DNA of 64,000 nucleotides, taken from the NCBI GenBank assembly GCA_002720855.1, contig PBIN01000015.1, positions 62,001 through 126,000 of the forward strand, in the 5' to 3' direction. Under the pieces are notes generated by a model, which worked only from the letters and a program-made list of their open reading frames with translations, ran no database searches and was not told where the DNA came from. Position 1 is the first letter of the stretch. Every line of letters begins with the position of its first letter. This DNA is from Rhodospirillaceae bacterium (lineage in GTDB: Bacteria > Pseudomonadota > Alphaproteobacteria > MPNO01 > UBA2964). A program made the translations under genes and the position numbers. Positions 36,873-45,961 of the stretch are shown one piece after another.

Positions 36873-37351
36873 GTGAAAGAAAAGATATCGCACTCACCAT
36901 CAACGGTGCCGACTATGAGGTTTCTGTTGATCCACGCTGGACTTTGGCCGACGTGATCCGTGACCATTGCGGGCAGACCGGCACCCATCTCGGCTGCGAG
37001 CACGGCATATGCGGTGCCTGTACTGTTTTAGTCGATGATGTCCCAATGCGTTCCTGTTTGATGTTTGGAGTGCAGGCTGACGGTAAAAAAATTCGCACCG
37101 TCGAAGGTCTTGCCGACGGGGAAGAGTATCATCCGTTGCAAAAGGCGTTTATGGAGAATCACGCCCTTCAATGCGGTTATTGCACACCCGGATTTCTGAT
37201 GCTGGCAACTGGAATTCTTGAAGCGGAGCCCGACATTAGCGATGAAGACCTGAACGATGTTCTCTCATCTAATCTCTGCCGTTGCACTGGCTATGCCAAT
37301 ATTGTGAAAGCAGTCCGTGCCGCCCGTGACGAAATGAAGGCGGCAGGCTAA
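36869..37351 (+). CDS. 2Fe-2S subunit of xanthine/CO dehydrogenase family (CoxS-like)
   Basis: The protein has 160 residues. Two 2Fe-2S clusters: the plant-type one in CEHGICGACTVLVDD with the fourth Cys in MRSCLMFG, and the helical one in ALQCGYCTPGFLML and LCRCTGYANIV. It carries electrons from the molybdenum site to FAD. Four-base overlap with the FAD subunit and one-base overlap (TAATG) with the large subunit show translational coupling. Confidence 0.94.
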   Translation: MSERKDIALTINGADYEVSVDPRWTLADVIRDHCGQTGTHLGCEHGICGACTVLVDDVPMRSCLMFGVQADGKKIRTVEGLADGEEYHPLQKAFMENHALQCGYCTPGFLMLATGILEAEPDISDEDLNDVLSSNLCRCTGYANIVKAVRAARDEMKAAG

Positions 37352-39669
37352 TGGCAACGGCAACCAATAAGATGCTGGGCCACCTCGGCGATAGCGTTGA
37401 AAGGCTGGAAGACCCGCCCCTCGTCACCGGGAAAGGCCGATTTGTCGGTGATATCAATTTTCCTCATCAGCTTCATATGCGGATCGTTCGCAGCCCTTAT
37501 GCGCATGGCAAAATCAAATCAGTCGATACGTCTGAGGCCAAAGCACATCCGGGCGTTGTCGCGGTCTGGACAACAGATGACATTGAAGATGTCCCGCCAA
37601 TCGATTTTCGAGAAGGCAGCAACCCCACGCTGGCCCTGTTCCGACAGTACGCACTCGCCCGGGAATTGGTTCGGTATGTCGGTGATCCGGTCGCAGCTGT
37701 GTTTGCCGAAGACCCTTACACAGCTGAAGATGCATCTGAATTGGTTGTGCTCGATGTCGAACCCTTACCAGCCCTAATAAGGGCGGATGACCCGCCACAA
37801 GATTTCAAAGGACAGGCAACAACGGAAGCTGCCGTTGTCGAACAAGGATATGGCGATCTCGAAGAAGCGTTTTCATCCGCATATAAGGTCGTCGAAATTG
37901 AAGCCAAGGTTGGCCGTCATACCGGCGTGCCTATGGAATGCCGCGGAGCCATCGGCCGCTACGATGCTTCCCGGGACGTACTGGAAATGTATGGCGCCGC
38001 CAAAGTGCCCCATCGAAATCGCGACACGTTGTGCCGTATGCTCAACCGTCCTGCTTCTGGCGTACATCTTTTCGAAGGCCATACTGGCGGTGGATTTGGC
38101 ATCCGTGGTGAATTGTACCCTGAAGATGTTCTGGTCTGTGTTGCAGCCATGCGGCTTGGACGCCCCGTAAAATGGATTGAAGATCGCCAGGAACATTTAA
38201 TGGCCGCCAATCACTCGCGTCAGCAAATTCATAAAATTCGCGCAGCGGTGGAAGAAGACGGAAATATTCTGGCGCTTGATGACGAGCTGTATCTTGATCA
38301 AGGTGGCTATATTCGTACGCATGGCACCCGTGTCGCCAATATGACTACCGGTACTTTGCCGGGTCCATACCGAATTCCGGTCTACCGGTCTATCTGTCAT
38401 TTTCGTCTGACCAATAAAACACCGGCAGCGACCTATCGTTCGCCGGGCCGTTGCGAAAGTACGTTCGTTCGGGAACGATTGATGGATGAAATTGCCACGG
38501 AACTGGATCTCGATCCCGTCGCAGTTCGCCGCCGCAATCTAATTGCTCTGGAAGAGATGCCCTGGCATCGGGATCTCGATGTTTTAGGCGACTCCGTAGA
38601 ACACGACCCTGGCGACTATGCAGGCCTGCTCGATCAGGGGCTGGAGCAAATGCATTGGGATGAGTTGCAGAAAGAGCTGGCTCAACGCCGTGATAATGGT
38701 GAGATGGTAGGAGTTGGCCTTTCAATGTTCTTTGAAAAGTCTGGCCTGGGACCATCCGATGGCGCTAAGATATTTGTCGATGGCACCGGTCATATCGAAG
38801 TTGTTACAGGCGGTGCCTCACTGGGTCAGGGGTTTGAGACCGCCATGGCACAGATCTGCGCTGAGGATCTTGGCACAGATTACCGCCGTATCCGCGTTGT
38901 TCACGGCCAGACGAACCGTATCGATTATGGGGTCGGCGCTCACGCCTCGCGCGCGACTGTGCTAACGGGAACAGCGGTTAGCAAAACAGCGCAGGCCGTA
39001 CGGGCAAAGGCGCTGGAAATGGCGGCAGAGTTGTTACAAACGACACCCGACGCTCTCGATATCACAGATGGCGTGATCCATTCCAAAGACAATCCCAGCG
39101 GCCCGTCACTCACGCTAGGCGAGGTCGCAGAAGCGCTTGCCCCAACGTCCCCATCGCGCGGCGACCGGACGCCATACCTAGCCGGTGAAGAATGGTTCAA
39201 CATTGATCACCAGACATATCCCTATGGACACCATATAGCAGTGGTAAAGGTCGATGGCGAAACCGGCGAAGTAGAAATTGAGAAGTATTTCATCGCCTAC
39301 GATATCGGCCGTTCGATCAATCCGATGATGATCGAAGGACAACTGGTCGGTGGTTTGGCGCAAGGAATTGGCGGAGCGCTCTACGAAGAATTTACCTATA
39401 GCGAAGCGGGCGATCCACAATCGGTCACCTTTGCCGATTATTTGATACCTACGCTGCATGAAATTCCAAACCCCGAGATATTGCTGACAGAGGATTTTCC
39501 GAGTATCAGAACACCGTTGGGAATAAAGGGTGCGGGCGAAGCTGGTATTACGGGCGCGTTGGCGGCTGTTGCAGCTGCGATAGACGATGCAATTGGTATT
39601 CCGGGTGCCATTCGAGAAACCCCAATTTCCCCGCAGCGGCTGAAAAAAATTCTAAGCGAGCGCGCCTGA
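37351..39669 (+). CDS. molybdopterin-binding large subunit, CoxL family, of the 36-40 kb operon
   Basis: The protein has 772 residues. Family marks are RLEDPPLVTGKGRFVGDINF, EGHTGGGFGIRGELYPEDVL, TYRSPGRCESTFVRERLMD at the substrate channel and active-site Glu in GIKGAGEAGITGALAAV. The CO dehydrogenase Cys-Ser loop AYRCSFR is replaced by YRSPGRCES, so it is a hydroxylase, not a CO dehydrogenase. The following UbiD decarboxylase gene suggests that the product or substrate is an aromatic carboxylic acid. It is a close paralogue of the gene at 45962-48244. Confidence 0.93.
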   Translation: MATATNKMLGHLGDSVERLEDPPLVTGKGRFVGDINFPHQLHMRIVRSPYAHGKIKSVDTSEAKAHPGVVAVWTTDDIEDVPPIDFREGSNPTLALFRQYALARELVRYVGDPVAAVFAEDPYTAEDASELVVLDVEPLPALIRADDPPQDFKGQATTEAAVVEQGYGDLEEAFSSAYKVVEIEAKVGRHTGVPMECRGAIGRYDASRDVLEMYGAAKVPHRNRDTLCRMLNRPASGVHLFEGHTGGGFGIRGELYPEDVLVCVAAMRLGRPVKWIEDRQEHLMAANHSRQQIHKIRAAVEEDGNILALDDELYLDQGGYIRTHGTRVANMTTGTLPGPYRIPVYRSICHFRLTNKTPAATYRSPGRCESTFVRERLMDEIATELDLDPVAVRRRNLIALEEMPWHRDLDVLGDSVEHDPGDYAGLLDQGLEQMHWDELQKELAQRRDNGEMVGVGLSMFFEKSGLGPSDGAKIFVDGTGHIEVVTGGASLGQGFETAMAQICAEDLGTDYRRIRVVHGQTNRIDYGVGAHASRATVLTGTAVSKTAQAVRAKALEMAAELLQTTPDALDITDGVIHSKDNPSGPSLTLGEVAEALAPTSPSRGDRTPYLAGEEWFNIDHQTYPYGHHIAVVKVDGETGEVEIEKYFIAYDIGRSINPMMIEGQLVGGLAQGIGGALYEEFTYSEAGDPQSVTFADYLIPTLHEIPNPEILLTEDFPSIRTPLGIKGAGEAGITGALAAVAAAIDDAIGIPGAIRETPISPQRLKKILSERA

Positions 39670-39703
39670 TTAGCGTTGGCGCCACAGAGAGAAGGAGAAT
39701 TTC

Positions 39704-41128
39704 GTGGCAAACAAGGACCTAAGAGACTGGATCAACGATCTGGAGGCCAATGGCCAAATACAATTGGTGTCAGGCGCCGATCGTGAAGAAGAAATTGGGG
39801 CTATCGTCGATATCTATATGCGTCAGATGACCAACCCCGCTGTCATGTTCGATGACATTCCGGGATATCCCAAGGGCTATCGCGTCCTTGCCAATATTCT
39901 CACCTCTGTACCGCGCATCAATCTGGCACTAAATGAGCCAGTCGATAAATCAGAAGTCGAGTTGGTCGATTACTGGCGCAAATATATGAAAGATCAGCCA
40001 ACGCATGCACCAATTGAAGTTAACGGTGGGCCGCTGCTTGATAATGTATTTGAAGGCGACGATATCGACCTCACGAAGATCCCTACACCCAAATGGCATG
40101 AGCATGATGGTGGCTACTTCATCGGCACTGCCTGCATGGTTGTGATGAAAGACCCTGATTCCGGATGGATCAACTACGGCGCGTACCGTGTTCAATCGCA
40201 TGATGCGAAAACCGCATCAGTGATGACGTCCAAGGGCAAACATGGCGACATCATTCGCAACAAATATCATGACCGTGGCGAACCCTGCCCTATTGCTGTC
40301 GTTGTCGGTATGCATCCGGCGCTGTTTATGGTCGCTGGCCTCGAGATGCCCTACGGCAAAAACGAATATGATTGCGCCGGCGGCCTCATGGGCGAAGGCG
40401 TTGAGATCATCAATATGCCGCAGACCGGATTGCCTGTGCCTGCAAATGCGGAAATCGCGTTCGAGGGGTACATTCACCCTGATGACCGCATTGACGAAGG
40501 TCCACTTGGAGAGTGGACAGGTTACTACGCGGGTGGCGCAACGACCCAGCCCGCAATCCGGGTCGAAACTTTCATGCATCGTAATGACCCCGTCCTGTTG
40601 GGGGCCATCCCTGCAGTACCGCCCAATGATGATACCTTCTACCGTGGCACCTATCGCTGTGGTGCTGTTTGGAACCAGCTTGAAGCCGCCGGTATTCCTG
40701 AAGTCAAAGGTGTCTGGGCGCACGAGGCTGGTGGCAGCCGGATGTGGCTAACCGTCTCTATTAAACAGATGTATGGCGGCCACTCAAAACAGGCCGGGCT
40801 TGTAGCATCACAATGTCACGCTGGTGCCTACGCCAACCGCTGGGTCATTGTGGTCGATGACGATATTGATCCTGCAAATCTGAATGATGTGATCTGGTCG
40901 ATGTGCACACGATGCGATCCTCGCGAGGGGGTCGACGTCCTGAACGGCTGCTGGAGCACCCATCTCGACCCCATGAGCTATAGCCATGAAGATCCGAGAA
41001 ACTCCCGTGTTGTCGTTGATGCCTGCAAACCTTATCGGCGTAAGGATACTTTCCCGATTGTCGCGCGGAATTCCAAAGATCTCGATGAGCGGATATACAA
41101 GAAGTTCGGTGACGTTCTGCCGAAATAA
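39704..41128 (+). CDS. UbiD family (prenyl-FMN) decarboxylase
   Basis: The protein has 474 residues, GTG start after GAAGGAG. UbiD marks: DIYMRQMTNPAVMFDDIPGY, INYGAYRVQSHDAKTASVM for cofactor binding, and the acid cluster near ECAG-type MPYGKNEYDCAGGLMGEG and DEGPLGEWTGYY. Such enzymes use prenylated FMN to add or remove CO2 on aromatic or unsaturated acids. A UbiX-type prenyltransferase to make the cofactor is not in the window. It closes the coxMSL operon, 34 bases after the large subunit. Confidence 0.9.
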   Translation: MANKDLRDWINDLEANGQIQLVSGADREEEIGAIVDIYMRQMTNPAVMFDDIPGYPKGYRVLANILTSVPRINLALNEPVDKSEVELVDYWRKYMKDQPTHAPIEVNGGPLLDNVFEGDDIDLTKIPTPKWHEHDGGYFIGTACMVVMKDPDSGWINYGAYRVQSHDAKTASVMTSKGKHGDIIRNKYHDRGEPCPIAVVVGMHPALFMVAGLEMPYGKNEYDCAGGLMGEGVEIINMPQTGLPVPANAEIAFEGYIHPDDRIDEGPLGEWTGYYAGGATTQPAIRVETFMHRNDPVLLGAIPAVPPNDDTFYRGTYRCGAVWNQLEAAGIPEVKGVWAHEAGGSRMWLTVSIKQMYGGHSKQAGLVASQCHAGAYANRWVIVVDDDIDPANLNDVIWSMCTRCDPREGVDVLNGCWSTHLDPMSYSHEDPRNSRVVVDACKPYRRKDTFPIVARNSKDLDERIYKKFGDVLPK

Positions 41129-41159
41129 ATTTCGTTAGATCGAATTATGTACGCAAACA

Positions 41160-41191
41160 AAAACGGGGCCGCGAGGCCCCGTTTTCATTTT
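41160..41191. terminator. bidirectional Rho-independent terminator
   Basis: AAAACGGGGCC at 41160-41170, loop GCGA (GNRA-type) at 41171-41174 and GGCCCCGTTTT at 41175-41185 form a perfect 11-pair stem; T-rich sequence follows on + and A-rich sequence precedes it. It lies between the convergent UbiD and CoxL genes, ending both operons. Confidence 0.92.
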
Positions 41192-41205
41192 AGCTATCGT
41201 TAGGT

Positions 41206-43494
41206 TTAGCCTTTGTAAGTACCGTCCGCCTTGGCCTGCTCGATAAGCTCGAGCAGTTTGGGCGGTGACATCGGCAGTGAGGTTGGCCGAATTCCAATAG
41301 CATCATTGATCGAGTTGCCAACGGCGGCCATGGTCGGCACCACCGGCACTTCACCGACACCCCGCAATCCAAATGGATGAGCAGGATTCGGTACTTCAAC
41401 CATGATGGTATCGACCATCGGAACATCAGAAGCAACCGGCATCCGATAATCAAGGAATCCGGCATTCTGCAACCGGCCATCTTCACCGTAGATGTATTCC
41501 TCGTTCAGCGCCCAGCCAACACCTTGGATGGCACCACCCTGAATCTGACCTTCAACCTGTTGAGGATGAATTGCTTTACCAACGTCCTGGATCACGGTGT
41601 AACGGGTGACATCGGCACGACCGGTCTTCTCGTCAACTTTGGTATCGACAATATTGACAGCAAAACCCGGCCCGGCCCCGGTCACGTTCATCTCTGCGTG
41701 ACCGCAAATCGCACCATGGCTCATAGTGGTTTGCTTGCAAATATCATTGATTGAAAGTGGTTCGAAATCACCAACGTTCGAACTGGCAGGACGGCATTTA
41801 CCTTCCTCGAAGACAACACCGTCTTCGGGCACATCCCAGATTTCCGCCGCGCGGCTCCGCAGTTCTGCAATGCATTGGCGAGCAGAATCCACAATAACCA
41901 CACCGACTGAGAACGTCGTCCGGCTACCCGCCGTCACGCGGTTAAAACCAAGGGAATTGGTATCGGCCATCTTGACCCGCACCTGGTCGACAGGAATACC
42001 GAGCTCTTCGGCGGCCATCATGCTGATCGAAATCCGAGACCCAGCAACATCGGCAGTTCCGATGGCAATGGTTACTGTTCCGTCCGGTGCCAAGTTCAAA
42101 GATGCGGCTGTTTCACCACCACGATTGAACCAGAAGCCCGTTGAAATACCACGGCCTTCGCCTTCCTTAACCGGCGTATTGTAGTGCTCGCACTCTTTAG
42201 CCTTCTTAATTGTTTCTATGAATCCGACCGGCCCCCATGTGTCGCCATAGATCGTTGTATGCCCATCTCCGGCAGCATTCTTCAAACGGAAATCAAGCGG
42301 ATCCATTTCGATCTTTTTGGCCATCTCGTCGATGACACCTTCAACACCAAAGACAATCTGCGGCACACATGGTGCCCGGAAAGAATTCACCTTTTGGCGG
42401 TTCGAAACGACCTCATATGCAACAATATCGACGTTCTTAAGATCATAGCGTGTGAACATGGCATTCGGTGCATTGAAGTACATCGATCCCGTGTACGGTC
42501 CGCTTTGAAAGACCATTTCTGCTTGAGCCGCGGTGATCGTGCCATCCTTTTTGCAGCCCATCTTGATCGTATAGCTGGTACCCGAAACCGGACCCGTTCC
42601 GCGGAATACTTCGATGCGGGAAAGCACGATTTTGACCGACCGCGATGCTTTCTTGGACAACAAAATGGCAATTGGCTCACCATAAAAGCCTGTTTTTCCG
42701 CCGAAACCGCCGCCGAGTTCGGATTGCTGAACATTAATCTTGTTGCAGTCGATGTCGAGAATTGCGGATAGGCGATCACGGTAAACAAACGGCGCTTGTG
42801 TACAGCACCAAAGCTCTACCTGGCCGTCTTCCGAGTAATCGGCAATGCATCCCTGCGGTTCGATGTAACCCTGATGCATCGGTTTACTATCAAAGCTTTG
42901 TTCAACGATGACATCTGCTTCTTCAAAACCCTCATCGATATCGCCAAGCTGGGTTACCATGCGTTCGGTGACATTTGTTGGTTTGTCTTCGTCAGTCTCC
43001 GCACCCTTCGTCCGCATATAATCATGCAGGATCGGTGCATCCGGCTGCATCGCTTCCACCGGATCGATCACGTGCGGCAGAACCTCATAATCAACCTCAA
43101 TGAGCTTTAAAGCTTTCTTCGCAGCTTTCTCACTGGTCGCCGCAACGGCCGCCACCGGGTGGCCGTCATACAGAGCTTTTTCGCGGGCCATGGCGTTTCT
43201 GGTCATATCGCCAGGACCTGTGCCTTGCTTCTTCTCAGGGAAGTCATCGCGGGTAATCACCGCTTTAACACCAGGCAACGCTTCGGCTTTCGAGGTATCA
43301 ATCGACTTGATAATTGCGTGCGCATGAGGGCTGCGAAGAATTTTGCCGACCAGCATTCCAGGCAGGAATGCATCAGCCCCAAACTTGGCGCGGCCAGTCA
43401 CTTTATCCAAACCGTCATGCTTGACGGGGTTCGTACCGACGATCTTTAAATCGGCATTAGGATCAAATCCACTTTCTTCAAGAATGGTCGCCAT
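41206..43494 (-). CDS. molybdopterin-binding large subunit, xanthine dehydrogenase family, of the 41-45 kb operon
   Basis: The protein has 762 residues. It begins with a short leader and GTNPVKHDGLDKVTGRAKFG, has SELGGGFGGKTGFYGEPIA, FRAPCVPQIVFGVEGVIDEM and active-site Glu in GLRGVGEVPVVPTMAAV. The GGGFGGK motif and FRAP loop are closer to the 4-hydroxybenzoyl-CoA reductase and isoquinoline-type branches than the other large subunits here. Two bases separate it from the 2Fe-2S gene upstream. Substrate is not known, but an aromatic or N-heterocycle is likely. Confidence 0.92.
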   Translation of the reverse strand: MATILEESGFDPNADLKIVGTNPVKHDGLDKVTGRAKFGADAFLPGMLVGKILRSPHAHAIIKSIDTSKAEALPGVKAVITRDDFPEKKQGTGPGDMTRNAMAREKALYDGHPVAAVAATSEKAAKKALKLIEVDYEVLPHVIDPVEAMQPDAPILHDYMRTKGAETDEDKPTNVTERMVTQLGDIDEGFEEADVIVEQSFDSKPMHQGYIEPQGCIADYSEDGQVELWCCTQAPFVYRDRLSAILDIDCNKINVQQSELGGGFGGKTGFYGEPIAILLSKKASRSVKIVLSRIEVFRGTGPVSGTSYTIKMGCKKDGTITAAQAEMVFQSGPYTGSMYFNAPNAMFTRYDLKNVDIVAYEVVSNRQKVNSFRAPCVPQIVFGVEGVIDEMAKKIEMDPLDFRLKNAAGDGHTTIYGDTWGPVGFIETIKKAKECEHYNTPVKEGEGRGISTGFWFNRGGETAASLNLAPDGTVTIAIGTADVAGSRISISMMAAEELGIPVDQVRVKMADTNSLGFNRVTAGSRTTFSVGVVIVDSARQCIAELRSRAAEIWDVPEDGVVFEEGKCRPASSNVGDFEPLSINDICKQTTMSHGAICGHAEMNVTGAGPGFAVNIVDTKVDEKTGRADVTRYTVIQDVGKAIHPQQVEGQIQGGAIQGVGWALNEEYIYGEDGRLQNAGFLDYRMPVASDVPMVDTIMVEVPNPAHPFGLRGVGEVPVVPTMAAVGNSINDAIGIRPTSLPMSPPKLLELIEQAKADGTYKG

Positions 43495-43496
43495 GA

Positions 43497-43979
43497 TTAG
43501 CCCTTTCTCATTTCTTCGGCCGCAGCCTGTACTGAACGAATAATTTTGTCATAACCGGTGCACCGGCAAAGATTGCCGGCAAGCCAGAAACGGATTTCTG
43601 TTTCGGTCGGGTCAGGGTTTCTCTCAAGCAGCGCCCTTGCTGCAATAAGAATTCCTGGTGTGCAGATACCACATTGCAGACCGTTAATCTCAAGGAAGTT
43701 CCGCTGCAATGGATGAAGTTCATCCGCTGACGGAGCCATTCCTTCGATGGTCTGAATGTCCTTGCCGTCGGCTTCAACACCGAGCACCAGACAGGAACAA
43801 ACCAGATCACCATCGAGCATAATACTGCAAGCGCCGCAGTCGCCCGTAGAGCAGCCTTCTTTGGTACCCGTCAATTCGAGCTCATCGCGCAGGACATTAA
43901 CCAGAGTCTGGTCCGCGTCGCACAGGAACTCGTATTCATCCCCATTTACCGTCGTTGTGACGTGACTTCTCTTAGCCAT
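43497..43979 (-). CDS. 2Fe-2S subunit of xanthine dehydrogenase family (CoxS-like)
   Basis: The protein has 160 residues with both clusters complete: CSTGDCGACSIMLDG with Cys in LVCSCLVLG, and GLQCGICTPGILIAA with NLCRCTGYDKII. It sits between the FAD subunit, whose stop it overlaps by one base, and the large subunit two bases on. Together they form a second full heterotrimer, order M-S-L on the minus strand. Confidence 0.94.
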   Translation of the reverse strand: MAKRSHVTTTVNGDEYEFLCDADQTLVNVLRDELELTGTKEGCSTGDCGACSIMLDGDLVCSCLVLGVEADGKDIQTIEGMAPSADELHPLQRNFLEINGLQCGICTPGILIAARALLERNPDPTETEIRFWLAGNLCRCTGYDKIIRSVQAAAEEMRKG

Positions 43980-44848
43980 CAGTTTTCTCTCGCCCGTTCT
44001 AGTGCAATTTCAGCGGCCCGCTGCGCGATGACAGATGCCGTCTTTATTCGATAATCCTTTGTTCCCCGTTTGTCAGAGATCGGATTGCAAGCCGCACTGC
44101 AAGCATCACCCATCTTGGCAAGTGCAGTCTCATCGACCTTGGAGCCGATCAGAGCGTCCGCCGCATCGGCAACCAGCAATGGAGTCGGTGCAACCGCACC
44201 AAGTGCAACACGGGCTGCGGTGCAGGTACCGTCATCGTCCAGCGTGATATTCACCCCTGAACCAACAACTGCAATGTCCATTTCTGTCCGTGGGGTCAGC
44301 CTCAGATAGGCATCGCCGGAATGTGGCGGCCGAGCCGGTAATGTAAAGGAAAGTATGAACTCGCCGTCGGCAAGCGATGTCTTTCCCGGTCCCGTAACGA
44401 TATCTTCCACCGGTGCTTCGCGCGAACCGCCAGGACCAACGATATTACAAATTGCACCCGCCGCGATCATCGCAGGAACACTATCCGCCGCCGGAGAAGC
44501 ATTGCACAAATTCCCACCGACACTGGCACGGCCTTTGACCTGGATCGAGCCGATCAGGGCGACGCCATCAATTACGCCAGGCCAAGTAGAAGAAAAACCT
44601 TCATGACCCATCAGAACCATTCCAGGTACCGCAGCACCAAAGGTATAGGAGCCGTCTGTCTCTGAAATATCCTGAGTCCCCGGAATGCTCTTAATATCGA
44701 CAATTACGTCGGGTTCGATCAATTCCGCATGTAGTTGCACCAACACATCTGTACCGCCAGCAAGCACCTTCCCGCTCCCGCCTGCTTCAGCGAGCATCGA
44801 GATCGCAGAATCCTGCGAATCTGGAGCTTCATAACGCATGTCATCCAT
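43979..44848 (-). CDS. FAD-binding subunit of xanthine dehydrogenase family (CoxM-like)
   Basis: The protein has 289 residues. FAD loop KVLAGGTDVLVQLHAEL, then SIQVKGRASVGGNLCNASPA for the second FAD contact (GG.L.NASP is typical), and a C-terminal domain ending ISDKRGTKDYRIKTASVIAQ. It begins the second M-S-L set. The substrate-binding-like gene ends 113 bases upstream of it. Confidence 0.92.
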   Translation of the reverse strand: MDDMRYEAPDSQDSAISMLAEAGGSGKVLAGGTDVLVQLHAELIEPDVIVDIKSIPGTQDISETDGSYTFGAAVPGMVLMGHEGFSSTWPGVIDGVALIGSIQVKGRASVGGNLCNASPAADSVPAMIAAGAICNIVGPGGSREAPVEDIVTGPGKTSLADGEFILSFTLPARPPHSGDAYLRLTPRTEMDIAVVGSGVNITLDDDGTCTAARVALGAVAPTPLLVADAADALIGSKVDETALAKMGDACSAACNPISDKRGTKDYRIKTASVIAQRAAEIALERAREN

Positions 44849-44961
44849 TGTTTGGATCTCCGCTTATTTTATTTTCGATATCAGTTTCGATATCGGGGCT
44901 GATCATGACCCAAGATACCTCTGAAAACCAGCCCCAACTGCCCGGAAAAGATGAGCTTTTC

Positions 44962-45951
44962 TCAGACTCTAAACACGTCGCCCCGCTTACGGCCCTGTGA
45001 CATATCGAGAAATAATTCATCAAGCGGGATTTCGCGCCTGATCATGCCCTGTTCATGCGAATAACCAACCAGTTTTTGGAGCTGACTCTCATTGTCCTCA
45101 GTCATGCCATACTGCCATGGATCCGTACCCATGATTTCTTCTTGCTCTTCCCAGGCTTCGCGATACCAGGCGAGCGGAACTATCCGTGGATTGACCATAC
45201 GTTTCATGGCAATTGCCTTCGCCTCGTTAAAAGCATGATAGAGATTGATCGGCACCCAGGGGTATTTTTCGACAATTTCCTTTTTAATTCCAAGGACATG
45301 CATTATCGGGAAAATCCGCGTGCGTTCGAAGAAAGCTATCTCCTCTTCCTTAAAATTGGGAAATAACCGACCAACGCGGGGGTCTTTTTCGACCAATGGT
45401 TTAATTAAATCGGGATGCAAAACGGCATCAAGTTCACCCTCTGCCAACATCATCTCCACCGATTTGTCATTGGGAAGTCGCGTAAGTTTCAAATCATCGG
45501 GCGGGTCGAACTCGATACTTTCGTCGAGCTCTGAAAAAAACTCCATTGACCGATGCGGCACGCCATATTCATGTTCTAGTATGCCGCGCATCCACAGCTG
45601 GGCACTCGACTGAAACTGTTTCACGCCCATTTTGCAGCCAATAAGATCTTTCGGTTCACTGATTCCCTTCGTCGTATTTATGAACATAAATCCATGTCGG
45701 AATCGTCGGTGCAAAAACACCGGAATACCCTCAAATGGCATACCTTGATCGCGAGCCACCAGATAGGAGGAACATGAACATTCAGCGACATCGAAATCCT
45801 GATTGCGTAAGAAACGCCAGTGACGAGTCGTGGAATCCATTTTGGTCAGAACATTCAGCTTTATGCCGTCCGGCTCAACAGTGCCGTCCTTGAGCGCACG
45901 GACGATTTCGTAATCGCCCATAGCCAGGGTCAGTTCGAGTTTTTGTGACAT
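44962..45951 (-). CDS. substrate-binding-like protein, 4,5-dihydroxyphthalate decarboxylase-related
   Basis: The protein has 329 residues in the type 2 periplasmic binding fold: LELTLAMGDYEIVRALKDG, FDVAECSCSSYLVARDQGMP, CKMGVKQFQSSAQLWMRG and ELDAVLHPDL. It belongs to the NMT1-like group that includes Pht5-type 4,5-dihydroxyphthalate decarboxylases. No signal peptide is present and no transporter genes are near, so it is probably a cytoplasmic enzyme or sensor rather than a transport protein. It lies ten bases after a CoxL-type gene and before an M-S-L set, which points to aromatic acid breakdown. Confidence 0.8.
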   Translation of the reverse strand: MSQKLELTLAMGDYEIVRALKDGTVEPDGIKLNVLTKMDSTTRHWRFLRNQDFDVAECSCSSYLVARDQGMPFEGIPVFLHRRFRHGFMFINTTKGISEPKDLIGCKMGVKQFQSSAQLWMRGILEHEYGVPHRSMEFFSELDESIEFDPPDDLKLTRLPNDKSVEMMLAEGELDAVLHPDLIKPLVEKDPRVGRLFPNFKEEEIAFFERTRIFPIMHVLGIKKEIVEKYPWVPINLYHAFNEAKAIAMKRMVNPRIVPLAWYREAWEEQEEIMGTDPWQYGMTEDNESQLQKLVGYSHEQGMIRREIPLDELFLDMSQGRKRGDVFRV

Positions 45952-45961
45952 ACTGAATTCT

